From the NCBI GenBank assembly GCA_015486905.1, contig WFQV01000375.1, positions 1 to 17,874 of the forward strand: 17,874 bases of DNA. The letters are read 5' to 3'. The notes under the pieces were generated by a model. The model searched no databases. It was not told the origin of the DNA and worked only from the letters and a program-made list of their open reading frames with translations. The DNA is from Melioribacteraceae bacterium. GTDB lineage: Bacteria; Bacteroidota; Ignavibacteria; Ignavibacteriales; Melioribacteraceae. The position numbers and the translations under genes are program-made. Shown one piece after another: positions 1 through 7,124 of the stretch. The first letter of the stretch is position 1, and every line of letters starts with the position of its first letter.

Positions 1-404
1 CCAGTAACCTTAAGGAATAATGTTACCATGGTATCCAAAGGATTGGAAATAACTATTGCTATTGAGTTAGGTGCGTATTGCTTAACTCCGTTAGCAACGC
101 TTGTCATAATTTTGGCGTTTGTGGTTAAAAGGTCTTCGCGGCTCATTCCGGGTTTCCTCGGTAAGCCTGCAGTAATAATTACTACATCGGCTCCTTCAAT
201 ATCTTTATAGTCGTTCGTACCTTTTAGACTAACATCGAACTTTTCAACGTTCGCAGATTCTGAAATATCTAATGTTTTACCTTGGGGCATATCCTCAACA
301 ACGTCGAACATAACCACATCGCCTAACTGTTTTGTAGCAATCAATTGTGCAAGAGCGCCGCCCACTTGACCGCCGCCAATAAGTGCAATTTTTTTACGTG
401 CCAT
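1..404 (-). CDS. mdh: Malate dehydrogenase, N-terminal part (cut by window start)
   Basis: This is the N-terminal part of an NAD-dependent malate dehydrogenase (malate to oxaloacetate, TCA cycle, cytoplasm), and the rest lies beyond the window start. The 134 visible codons begin MARKKIALIGGGQVGG, a Rossmann-fold glycine motif. They continue with FDVVEDMPQGKTLDI, where the acidic residue ending strand beta-2 fits NAD preference, then the mobile-loop segment PRKPGMSREDL, and finally ISNPLDTMV near the cut edge. The FDVVEDMPQGK pattern is typical of the LDH-like bacterial malate dehydrogenases. The ATG at 404-402 has a strong ribosome site upstream (AGAGGAGA on the coding strand). The RsbW-like gene lies 110 bases upstream on the same strand; whether the two are co-transcribed is unclear. 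Identification is from recognised family motifs. Confidence 0.93.
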   Translation of the reverse strand, partial: MARKKIALIGGGQVGGALAQLIATKQLGDVVMFDVVEDMPQGKTLDISESANVEKFDVSLKGTNDYKDIEGADVVIITAGLPRKPGMSREDLLTTNAKIMTSVANGVKQYAPNSIAIVISNPLDTMVTLFLKVT

Positions 405-514
405 TCTTAAATCTCCTCTATTGTAAATTTTTTTTAAGGTTAATTAAAATATAAGAATATTAAACTTAATTTTCATTACGACATCTTATTTTACTACAAA
501 AAAAGTGTCCCTGT

Positions 515-931
515 TCAATTATTTCGATAAACCACTAAATTTGCAATGGTACCCTCGGGTGAAAATTCGTAATAGAACTCATCGACAAACGATTTAATAA
601 TAAAAAGTCCTCTCCCACTTTCCTTCAGCAAATTTTGTGGTTGTGTAGGGTCCGGTACGGATGACGGGTCAAAACCTTTCCCTTCGTCTTTTATTTTTAC
701 TTCGATTTTTTCTTCGTCGATTTTTACCAGAATATCAACAAATTTTTCCGGGTCATTTTTATTGCCATGTTTTATTGCATTTGACGAAGCTTCCGAAAGG
801 GCAAGGATCAAAGAATTGTATTTCTTCTCCGTTAAATTTAAATCTTTAAATGTTTTAATAAAGAATTGTTCTATTTCAGGAAGGTTCTCCGGGTTGCTGA
901 CATATTTTTTTTGAATTTTCCTCTGGTTCAA
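515..931 (-). CDS. RsbW-like anti-sigma factor / serine-protein kinase (HATPase_c)
   Basis: This 138-residue GHKL-type ATPase matches the RsbW/SpoIIAB group of anti-sigma factor kinases, which bind a sigma factor or phosphorylate an STAS-domain antagonist. The N-box is around residues 47-56 (EASSNAIKHG). The G1 box is DEGKGFDP at 82-89 and the G2 box is SGRGLF at 105-110. These ATP-binding motifs are all present, and the protein is the usual length for a stand-alone member. The start is a TTG at 931-929. An in-frame TGA lies five codons upstream and no in-frame ATG exists near the N-terminus. GAGAGAA just upstream can serve as ribosome site. No sigma factor or STAS partner is visible nearby, so the target is unknown. 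A transposable element ends 87 bases upstream of the start. Confidence 0.85.
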   Translation of the reverse strand: MNQRKIQKKYVSNPENLPEIEQFFIKTFKDLNLTEKKYNSLILALSEASSNAIKHGNKNDPEKFVDILVKIDEEKIEVKIKDEGKGFDPSSVPDPTQPQNLLKESGRGLFIIKSFVDEFYYEFSPEGTIANLVVYRNN

Positions 932-1010
932 TATTCTCTCAAATCATTTTTATTAATATAATGGAAATATTAAAATCTTGAAATATGCACATTTAAAATA
1001 AACAACTCGC

Positions 1011-1018
1011 AACATTTT
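1011..1018. repeat. Left 8-bp target-site duplication of element A
   Basis: AACATTTT directly abuts the left end of the element at 1019. The identical octamer follows its right end at 1502-1509. An exact 8-bp direct repeat touching both inverted-repeat termini is read as a target-site duplication. Confidence 0.85.
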
Positions 1019-1501
1019 GGTACAGATTTAAAATCAGTGGCAAAAAATGATAAAATAAGAAAGAAGAAACGAGAAATAAGAAATGGTTAAACGCGAGACG
1101 CCCGCCTTCGTCTGCGCTTCGCTTGACTACGTCGTGACAAGCAAGAGGTAAGACGCTAGACAAGTCCGGCTTCGCCCTCGCTATCCCGCATTTGCGGGAG
1201 GCTACGTCGGGAGACGGGGTGTTGAAAAATTTGAACTTTTAACTACGCCAAACATTTCGATAGATTGCTTCACTTCGAAACCTTCGACATCGTTTTTGTT
1301 TTTCCAAATTTTCTTCTACAAACATTCGATTACCCGCATTCTGCGGGGCGAGGCTAAAAATTATCAGAGAACAAGCCCTACCTTTCGGTAAGGGAGGGAA
1401 AGGGTGTGTTGGGAAAAATAAGAAAAGAAAAAAATAGTAACAAACCGCTCAAGAGGAAAAGACAAGCTAATTTTTTTTGCCACCAAATTTAAACTTGTAC
1501 C
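1019..1501. mobile_element. MITE-like non-autonomous element, copy A (483 bp)
   Basis: This non-coding element has imperfect terminal inverted repeats of about 30 bp. The left end begins GGTACAGATTTAAAATC. The right end (about 1471-1501), read on the opposite strand, begins GGTACAAGTTTAAATTTGG. Both run into GTGGCAAAAAA. It is flanked by the exact octamer AACATTTT on both sides. A second copy is at 8509-9132. Three blocks are shared with that copy: 1019-1099, 1207-1333 (about 95% identical without gaps by hand alignment) and 1435-1501 (about 91%). Copy-specific sequence between them includes the small palindromes TCCCGCATTTGCGGGA (1184-1199) and CCCGCATTCTGCGGG (1333-1347). No transposase or convincing reading frame is inside, so movement would need an enzyme in trans. 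It sits between the divergent RsbW-like gene and tRNA-Arg. The transposon family is not assigned. Confidence 0.82.
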
Positions 1502-1509
1502 AACATTTT
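1502..1509. repeat. Right 8-bp target-site duplication of element A
   Basis: AACATTTT is identical to 1011-1018 and begins immediately after the terminal ...TTGTACC of the element. Confidence 0.85.
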
Positions 1510-1625
1510 TTACTAACAAGCCCAAATTTGCAACACATAGACTAAGCAAAGGCAAAATCATTTTAAAACTGAAACTATTTAACATTACATTTGGAGTGCA
1601 AAAATTTAATTTTAAACTATTACCC

Positions 1626-1697
1626 GCCCCCGTAGCTCAGTGGATAGAGCGGTGGCCTCCGGAGCCACGTGCGTAGGTTCGATTCCTACCGGGGGTA
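1626..1697 (+). tRNA. tRNA-Arg (anticodon CCG)
   Basis: A complete cloverleaf of 72 bases can be folded by hand. The acceptor arm is GCCCCCG (1626-1632) against CGGGGGT (1690-1696). The D stem is GCTC/GAGC with loop AGTGGATA. The anticodon stem is GTGGC/GCCAC with loop CTCCGGA, placing anticodon CCG at 1659-1661 (reads CGG, Arg). The variable loop is GTGC, and the T stem GTAGG/CCTAC carries loop TTCGATT. The discriminator is A1697, and CCA is not encoded. The first acceptor pair is a G-U wobble instead of Watson-Crick. The 3' half of the acceptor arm also forms the left arm of a terminator hairpin (1692-1713). rlmN starts 50 bases downstream. Confidence 0.95.
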
Positions 1698-1713
1698 CGA
1701 TTTACCCCTTTTT
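1692..1713 (+). terminator. Intrinsic terminator overlapping the tRNA-Arg 3' end
   Basis: GGGGTA (1692-1697) can pair perfectly with TACCCC (1703-1708) across the 5-base loop CGATT, followed by TTTTT (1709-1713). The left arm is the last six bases of the mature tRNA, so this hairpin competes with the tRNA acceptor stem. The stem is short (6 bp) but GC-rich at its base and has a U-tract. It would separate tRNA transcription from rlmN, at least in part. Confidence 0.55.
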
Positions 1714-1747
1714 AAATTTAGTTTTGTAAGTAAGTTTTAACAAAATA

Positions 1748-2803
1748 ATGACAAAAACAGACATTAAAAATTTCACTCTAGAAAAACTTCTGGATTATGT
1801 TGTCGAGCTCGGTCAACCCAAATACCGTGCGGAACAAATATTCAATTGGCTTTACAATCATCTCTCATTTGATTTTAACGAAATGGAAAATCTTCCTAAA
1901 TCATTGCGCATGGAATTAAGTCAAAAAACCAATGTTCAAACTTTAAATATTGTACGTAAATTAGATTCTCCTCTTATCGGTACAACAAAATTCCTTTTTT
2001 CAACAAAAGACAACAATGAAATAGAAGCCGTAATTATCCCCGAGGGTAAGCGGACAACACTCTGCCTTTCCACTCAAGTGGGTTGCCCTTTAAATTGTAA
2101 ATTTTGCGCTACAGGGCTAATGGGATTTACCCGCAATTTAACCGTCGGTGAAATTGTCGATCAATACTTACTAACGGCACGTGAATACGGTAAAAACACA
2201 ATTACCAACATTGTTTTTATGGGAATGGGAGAACCTTTACTTAACTACCGGGCAACAATCGAAGCAATTGAAAATTTCACGAATGAACTTACCAAAGGCT
2301 TAAGCAGGAACAGGATTACAGTCTCAACGGCCGGGATACCGGACAAAATAAGGGCTTTGGCAGATTCTGGTTTGCGTGTTAAAATAGCTCTCTCACTTCA
2401 CTCCCCTTTTAATGATGTCAGAAATAAGTTAATGCCCGTTAACAAAAAATATTCGATTGAAGAAAACATTGAAGCACTAAAATATTACGCCCGCAAAACA
2501 CGCACCCGTATTACATTTGAATATTTAATGCTTGACGGCATTAACGACCGGGACGAGGACGTTCAAGGCTTGGCACATTTGACTTCCCAGCTGCCTTCTA
2601 AAATAAATTTAATCCCATTTAACAGTATTGCGCATATGAACCCCGGCGGATTTGCCGCTTCACTTTCACCTTCTCCGATTGAAAGAATTTCCGAATTTGC
2701 TGACAAGCTACGCGCCAAAAACATTACCGTAATGCTCAGGAACACGCAAGGTAACGACATTGCCGCTGCTTGCGGACAATTGGCAATTCAAAAAAAATTG
2801 TAA
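1748..2803 (+). CDS. rlmN: Dual-specificity RNA methyltransferase RlmN (radical SAM)
   Basis: RlmN is a cytoplasmic radical-SAM enzyme that adds a methyl group to C2 of adenine 2503 in 23S rRNA, and in many bacteria A37 of some tRNAs. The 351-residue protein is full length. The 4Fe-4S cysteines are C113, C117 and C120 in GCPLNCKFC. The two mechanistic cysteines are also present: C106 (TLCLSTQ), at the same -7 spacing to the cluster as in E. coli RlmN, and C342 in AACGQL near the C-terminus. The GMGEPLLNY stretch is the usual SAM-contacting segment. Having both C106 and C342 supports RlmN over a degenerate paralogue, and MLRNTQGNDIAAACGQL is a classic RlmN ending; the resistance methylase Cfr is closely related but less likely. 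The ATG at 1748 is the only good start. It lies 50 bases after tRNA-Arg, past the overlapping terminator. Confidence 0.96.
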   Translation: MTKTDIKNFTLEKLLDYVVELGQPKYRAEQIFNWLYNHLSFDFNEMENLPKSLRMELSQKTNVQTLNIVRKLDSPLIGTTKFLFSTKDNNEIEAVIIPEGKRTTLCLSTQVGCPLNCKFCATGLMGFTRNLTVGEIVDQYLLTAREYGKNTITNIVFMGMGEPLLNYRATIEAIENFTNELTKGLSRNRITVSTAGIPDKIRALADSGLRVKIALSLHSPFNDVRNKLMPVNKKYSIEENIEALKYYARKTRTRITFEYLMLDGINDRDEDVQGLAHLTSQLPSKINLIPFNSIAHMNPGGFAASLSPSPIERISEFADKLRAKNITVMLRNTQGNDIAAACGQLAIQKKL

Positions 2804-2906
2804 AAGGATTTAAAAACTTTTAAATTTGAGGATAAAGAACCCAGAATATTTTCTCACTATTAATTAAATTAAGTTAACATTTTCAGAAAAATTTCAAAGG
2901 CAAAAA

Positions 2907-3326
2907 ATGGGTGTGAGGAAAATCGAACACATCGCCATTGCGGTGAAGGATTTACAGATTTCCATTCCCCTTTTTGAAAAACTTTTAGGCACTCCGTGTT
3001 ATTTAATTGAAAAGATAGAAGAGCAAAAAGTAAAAACCGCTTTCTTCAAAATAGGCGACACCAAAATAGAACTGCTCGAAGCAACTTCTTCCGAAAGCAC
3101 GGTCGCAAAATTCATTGAAAATAAAGGCGAAGGACTGCACCACATTGCCTTTGATGTTGAAAATATTAAGGAAACTTTAAGCGACCTTGAAGAGAAAGGA
3201 TTTAAGTTAATAGACGCACAGCCGCGCAAAGGAGCCGAAGGACTTTCGATTGCTTTCCTCCATCCTAAGTCCACAGGCGGAACTTTAATCGAATTGTGTT
3301 CGTCTGAATCTGAAAATAACCAATAA
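2907..3326 (+). CDS. mce: Methylmalonyl-CoA epimerase (VOC superfamily)
   Basis: This 139-residue glyoxalase-fold protein matches methylmalonyl-CoA epimerase, which interconverts the 2R and 2S forms of methylmalonyl-CoA in propionyl-CoA/succinyl-CoA metabolism. It has the two beta-alpha-beta-beta-beta modules. The metal-ligand positions appear as H8 (EHIAIAV), H79 (GLHHIAFDV) and E129 (GGTLIEL), and the family segment AFLHPKSTGG is present. Length is normal. The ATG at 2907 is preceded by AAAGG. The aminopeptidase gene follows after 15 bases, so the two are probably co-transcribed, although the functions are unrelated. Methylmalonyl-CoA mutase and propionyl-CoA carboxylase are not in the window. 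Confidence 0.92.
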   Translation: MGVRKIEHIAIAVKDLQISIPLFEKLLGTPCYLIEKIEEQKVKTAFFKIGDTKIELLEATSSESTVAKFIENKGEGLHHIAFDVENIKETLSDLEEKGFKLIDAQPRKGAEGLSIAFLHPKSTGGTLIELCSSESENNQ

Positions 3327-3341
3327 TAAAGGCACAAAACC

Positions 3342-5408
3342 ATGAAACGTAAAAATTTTTTATTTGTGATTTTTATTTTTTTGTTTGCAGCCACATTTAA
3401 TATTTACGCTCAAAATTCCACAATGGCAATTGCGAAAATCGAGAGCAAATCAAACGCAAAATTCCTCAACACGACTTCTTACCCCGGCGATGGAAACATT
3501 GACGTTACTTACTATTTTTTAAATGTCAAACTCGATTTTGATTTCCAAGAAATTTCAGGAGTGGTACGCATCGATGCAAAAAGTTTAAAAGATTCTTTAA
3601 CCCAATATTTTCTCGACTTGCAGGACGTTTTACAACTTGACTCAGTCGTGTCAAACGGCAAAAGACTTTCGGCAACACACACAAACAACCAAATCATAAT
3701 CACACCGGCAAAGCCATTAAGTTTTCGTCAGCAATTTTCAATTAATATTTACTACCACGGTCATCCGGGCACATCCGGTTTCGGCAGTTTTGAATTTCAG
3801 ACTCACAACGGTCATCCTATTATCTGGTCACTCAGTGAACCTTACGGTGCAAGCGACTGGTTTCCGTGCAAAGACACACCGGCAGATAAAGCCGACTCCT
3901 CCGATGTTTGGATTACCGCCGACTCGCAATTCGTCTCCGTTTCCAACGGAACTCTTGAGGCGGTTGTTCAAAATAACGACGGTACTAAAACTTACAAGTG
4001 GAAGAATCATTACCCTATCGCACAGTATTTAATTTCCTTGGCGATGACAAACTACACGGAGTACGATACCTATTTCAAATATTCCGATACCGATTCGATG
4101 ATAATCCGCAATTTCATTTACCCAGAACATTTAACAAGCACCGTAAAAAAACAACTGAAAAGAACTGCTGATATGATTAGAGTCTTTTCAGAGCGGTACG
4201 GACTTTACCCCTTCATCAAAGAAAAATACGGACATGCCGAATTCGGCTGGAGCGGCGGGATGGAGCATCAAACAATAACTTCGCTCGGTACACACGCAAC
4301 AACGCCAAGTTTCGGTAGAGATCTAGTCTCTCACGAACTTGCACACCAATGGTTCGGAGATATGATTACCTGCAAAGATTGGCACAACATCTGGTTGAAC
4401 GAAGGCTTTGCTACTTACAACCAAGCGGTTTACGTTGAAGCCACATTGGGATTTGATGCTTACCAAAATTATATTAAAAATTTTATGGGCAAAGATCAAA
4501 ATGACCCCTACTCGGCTAAATTTGCCAAGGGTTCTATTTGGGTACAAAATATCAGCAGCGTAAGTGAAATTTTTAATTATTCGAGAAGCTATTTGAAAGC
4601 CGCCGTTGTTCTGCATATGTTGCGGGGAATATTGGGCGACTCCCTTTTCTGGGCATCAATGAAAGCCTACGCAAATGACCCGTCGTTAAAATACGGCGTT
4701 GCAACCACAGAGGATTTTGAAAGCGACGTGGAAAATACCTCCGGCGAAAGTCTGGATTACTTTTTTACCGAATGGATTTACGGTGAAAAGTACCCCCAAT
4801 ATAATGTCGAATGGAGCTACTCCAAATCTTCGGACAGTGTTTACAAAGTTACGGTTAAAATAAAACAGGTTAAAAGAACAGACCCCGAATATTTCAAGAT
4901 GCCTATTCAAATTGAAGTGAAAACCACTATGACGGACACAACCGTAACGCTTGTAAACAATGCCGTTGCAACGGAATCCTTTTCGTTTAACGTTAGAGGA
5001 ATGCCCACTCAGTTACTTTTTGACCCTAACAATTGGGTACTGAAAGATTTAAAATCACTCGTTTTCACGAAAGTTGATGACCACCCAACAATTGTAAAGA
5101 AATTCAAACTTGAGCAAAATTATCCCAATCCTTTTGGCAAAGCTGCTCCGGCGGGGAATTTTATAACAACGATTCAATACTCAATCCCAACGGATGAAAA
5201 CCAATCACCCGAACTTCAAGGCGAGCAAGTCCGACTAATTGTTTTTGACATATTAGGTCGTCAAGTGGCAACGCTCGTAAACAGCGAACAATTACCGGGG
5301 ATTTACAAAGTTAATTTTAATGCTTCAAATCTTCCCTCGGGAATTTATTTCTACCGAATACAGTGCGGTAAATTCAACGATGTGAAAAAAATGATTTTGC
5401 TGAAATAA
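3342..5408 (+). CDS. Secreted M1-family zinc aminopeptidase with T9SS C-terminal sorting domain
   Basis: This 688-residue exported metallopeptidase presumably trims N-terminal residues from peptides outside the cell. A signal peptide covers about residues 1-23 (hydrophobic FLFVIFIFLFAATFN, probable cut after IYA). The M1 substrate-anchoring motif GGMEH is at 305-309. The zinc site HELAH is at 331-335, with the third ligand E354 in NEGFATY at the canonical spacing. No long ERAP-like C-terminal domain follows. Instead residues about 588-688 form a type A Por secretion tail: LEQNYPNPF, then TTIQYSIP, DILGRQVATLVN, LPSGIYFYR and a final KKMILLK. By family knowledge this tail directs secretion through the type IX system and is then removed. 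That identifies the host group as Bacteroidota/Ignavibacteriota-like. The start is supported by the signal peptide and AAAGG upstream. An intrinsic terminator follows. Confidence 0.93.
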   Translation: MKRKNFLFVIFIFLFAATFNIYAQNSTMAIAKIESKSNAKFLNTTSYPGDGNIDVTYYFLNVKLDFDFQEISGVVRIDAKSLKDSLTQYFLDLQDVLQLDSVVSNGKRLSATHTNNQIIITPAKPLSFRQQFSINIYYHGHPGTSGFGSFEFQTHNGHPIIWSLSEPYGASDWFPCKDTPADKADSSDVWITADSQFVSVSNGTLEAVVQNNDGTKTYKWKNHYPIAQYLISLAMTNYTEYDTYFKYSDTDSMIIRNFIYPEHLTSTVKKQLKRTADMIRVFSERYGLYPFIKEKYGHAEFGWSGGMEHQTITSLGTHATTPSFGRDLVSHELAHQWFGDMITCKDWHNIWLNEGFATYNQAVYVEATLGFDAYQNYIKNFMGKDQNDPYSAKFAKGSIWVQNISSVSEIFNYSRSYLKAAVVLHMLRGILGDSLFWASMKAYANDPSLKYGVATTEDFESDVENTSGESLDYFFTEWIYGEKYPQYNVEWSYSKSSDSVYKVTVKIKQVKRTDPEYFKMPIQIEVKTTMTDTTVTLVNNAVATESFSFNVRGMPTQLLFDPNNWVLKDLKSLVFTKVDDHPTIVKKFKLEQNYPNPFGKAAPAGNFITTIQYSIPTDENQSPELQGEQVRLIVFDILGRQVATLVNSEQLPGIYKVNFNASNLPSGIYFYRIQCGKFNDVKKMILLK

Positions 5409-5430
5409 AAATAAACGGTTTTTTCAAATT

Positions 5431-5457
5431 AAAAGCTCGGTTTTTGCCGGGCTTTTT
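5431..5457 (+). terminator. Rho-independent terminator after the aminopeptidase gene
   Basis: AAAAGCTCGG (5431-5440) pairs with CCGGGCTTTT (5447-5456), including one T-G wobble, around loop TTTTTG. The stem runs into a T-tract. It lies 22 bases after the stop codon. Confidence 0.8.
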
Positions 5458-5537
5458 AGTTACCCTTCAGCTAACGTTTGAAATTTACATTCCCAAAACA
5501 ACCAGCAATTTTTGTAAGTAAATCAAATAATTATTAT

Positions 5538-5557
5538 TATTGAATAATTGTTCAATA
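5538..5557. promoter_or_regulatory. Palindrome upstream of the TetR gene, probable operator
   Basis: TATTGAATAATTGTTCAATA is an inverted repeat with arms TATTGAA and TTCAATA and a central AATT; only one symmetrical base pair mismatches. It ends 15 bases before the ATG at 5573. The TTGAA-N6-TTCAA core has the size and symmetry expected of a TetR-family operator and loosely resembles sites of FadR-type TetR repressors. Autoregulation is inferred from position only. The surroundings are A+T-rich, which lowers the weight of the match. Confidence 0.5.
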
Positions 5558-5572
5558 AATTTATTTACACTA

Positions 5573-6172
5573 ATGAGAATTAAAGAAGGACATAAAGAAA
5601 AAGATATTTTAGATGCCGCCGTGGAAGTTTTTGCAGAACACGGTTACCACAAAGCAAAAATTAAAGATATTGCCAAGCGTGCTAATGTTGCCGTCGGAAG
5701 CATTTACGTTTATTATAAGAACAAGGAAACAATCCTCTTAAAAATATTCGAAAACATTTGGTCACCGCTTTATTTCGAATTAAAAAAAATATCGGATAAT
5801 AAGAAGCTTTCTTACTCAGAAAAGTTCGACTACTTAATTGATGTCGTATTCGATTCTTTCATTGAGGAACCTGCAAAAGCGCTGGTATTCGTAAATGAAC
5901 AAAATTTCCTTCTGAAAAAAAGTCCTAAAAGGTTTACAAATTTTTACGAACTTTTTATGCGGGAAGGAGAAAAGATTTTTAAAACCGGAATTGACTTGGG
6001 CGTTTACAACAATGTTGACGTCCATACTTTCCGACGTTTTATTTTAGGCGGGTTAAGGGACTTACTAAGCGTGTGGGCGGAAAATCCCAACACCGAAGAT
6101 TTAAACTCCATCCGTCAAAGTGTAAAGGCATTCTGCAAACAAGGAATAATAAAAAAGAGAACAGAGAAATAG
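5573..6172 (+). CDS. TetR/AcrR-family transcriptional regulator, FadR-like
   Basis: This one-component repressor of about 199 residues starts at the ATG (MRIKEGHKEKDIL). The N-terminal helix-turn-helix is clear: DAAVEVFAEHGYHKAKIKDI followed by AKRANVAVGSIYVYYKNKE, about residues 13-51. The C-terminal ligand and dimerisation region is divergent, as is normal for the family. The HTH region resembles the acyl-CoA-responsive TetR regulators of fatty-acid degradation typified by Bacillus FadR, but the ligand cannot be read from sequence. An upstream in-frame TTG at 5540 would lengthen the protein by 11 residues. It is rejected because it lies inside the palindrome and gives a non-homologous extension. 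No target gene is adjacent: the next gene is convergent. A palindrome at 5538-5557 is the likely binding site. Confidence 0.9.
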   Translation: MRIKEGHKEKDILDAAVEVFAEHGYHKAKIKDIAKRANVAVGSIYVYYKNKETILLKIFENIWSPLYFELKKISDNKKLSYSEKFDYLIDVVFDSFIEEPAKALVFVNEQNFLLKKSPKRFTNFYELFMREGEKIFKTGIDLGVYNNVDVHTFRRFILGGLRDLLSVWAENPNTEDLNSIRQSVKAFCKQGIIKKRTEK

Positions 6173-6241
6173 TTAACAGATAATTTCACACTCTCTCCGC
6201 ACCTTTTCGGAATTACCAAACTTTCGAGTTTACAAAAAAAA

Positions 6242-7114
6242 TTATTTATCTCCGCCTAATATTATCGGCAGACCTTCCTTGCCCGAACCGATAATAACTA
6301 TTTTGGTATTCTTTGAATTCGCTAATTTTTCCGTAGCTTCAATCCCCTTCCATTTCAGCAGTTGTTCGTTTATTCCTTCGGAAACAATATTTTGGAAATC
6401 GGCAATTCCTTTGGCTTCAATTCTTTTACGTTCGGCTTCCTGCTTCTCCTTATTAAGGACAAAAACCATTCTTTGGCTTTCCTGTTCCGCTTTTAGTTTT
6501 TCTTCAATTGCTTGCGTCAACCTTTGCGGCAAAACAATCTGTCTTAGGGGCGCTGCTTCGATTAAAATTCCCCGCTTACCCACAATATTCTGAAGCTCGT
6601 TGACAATTTCCGAAGCTAACTTTTCGCGCGAAGCCGTGTAAAGAGCTTTTGCTTCGTAACGTGCCGTTACACCCCGTACAACCGAACGGAACTGCGGTAT
6701 TAAAACAATCTCCTTGTAATTCGGACCGATTGTTTTGTAAATAATATTTGCCTTGTCGGGATTTAATTTGTAAAGCAGACTTATTTCCAAATCGACCGTT
6801 AGTCCTTCCTTGGAAGGAACTTTCATTACTTCTTTAATCTCTTGAGTTTTAATGGAAAATTTTTCAATCTTTGCCATTGGGTTTACAAGATTAACGCCGG
6901 GTTTCAGTGTGTTGTCGCTTACCATTCCTAAGAAATCAACCACGCCGACAGTCCCCGCCGGAATGACCGTAACAAGCTGAACGAAAGCAAAACCGGCAAC
7001 AATCACTGCGGTAAGGTTTGCCACAAATGCTTCTCGCTTCCTGCCGTTTTTCCTTAGATTAATCCCGGCAATGAAAGCAACGATTACAACTATTACAAGT
7101 AAAATGAATAACAT
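6242..7114 (-). CDS. Prohibitin-like SPFH/band 7 membrane protein
   Basis: This 290-residue membrane-anchored SPFH-domain protein resembles bacterial prohibitin homologues, which oligomerise on the inner membrane and often scaffold or regulate proteases such as FtsH. The N-terminus has two hydrophobic stretches (about 1-18 and 33-52). The band 7 domain follows, beginning VTVIPAGTVGVVDFLG and covering about 47-215; it includes RSVVRGVTARYEAKALYT. A charged helical segment comes next (about 205-255, EEKLKAEQESQR and EKQEAERKRIEAKGIA), predicted to form coiled coil. The tail TKIVIIGSGKEGLPIILGG is typical of prohibitins. The start ATG (7114) comes 10 bases after the stop of the phosphorylase gene, with AGAGAGGA as ribosome site, so the two genes form an operon. 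Exact role unknown. Confidence 0.9.
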   Translation of the reverse strand: MLFILLVIVVIVAFIAGINLRKNGRKREAFVANLTAVIVAGFAFVQLVTVIPAGTVGVVDFLGMVSDNTLKPGVNLVNPMAKIEKFSIKTQEIKEVMKVPSKEGLTVDLEISLLYKLNPDKANIIYKTIGPNYKEIVLIPQFRSVVRGVTARYEAKALYTASREKLASEIVNELQNIVGKRGILIEAAPLRQIVLPQRLTQAIEEKLKAEQESQRMVFVLNKEKQEAERKRIEAKGIADFQNIVSEGINEQLLKWKGIEATEKLANSKNTKIVIIGSGKEGLPIILGGDK

Positions 7115-7124
7115 TTTATCCTCT

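Noticed and set aside
1364..1585. Minus-strand open frame of 73 codons across the right end of element A
   Set aside because: It runs through the inverted repeat into flanking DNA, and the corresponding part of copy B does not keep the frame at full length, so it is a chance frame.
2809..2824. TTTAAAA/TTTTAAA inverted repeat after rlmN
   Set aside because: It is made only of A and T with a 2-base loop; too weak for a terminator and expected by chance in such DNA.
2999..3394. Minus-strand open frame of 131 codons
   Set aside because: It is a shadow of the methylmalonyl-CoA epimerase gene, whose motifs and ribosome site are clear.
5540..5572. Upstream TTG start that would extend the TetR protein by 11 residues
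   Set aside because: The TTG lies within the palindrome and the added residues are not family-like; the ATG at 5573 fits the usual N-terminal length.
6173..6241. Possible bidirectional terminator between the convergent TetR and prohibitin genes
   Set aside because: Only a 4-5 bp TCCG/CGGA pairing is present without a proper T-tract.
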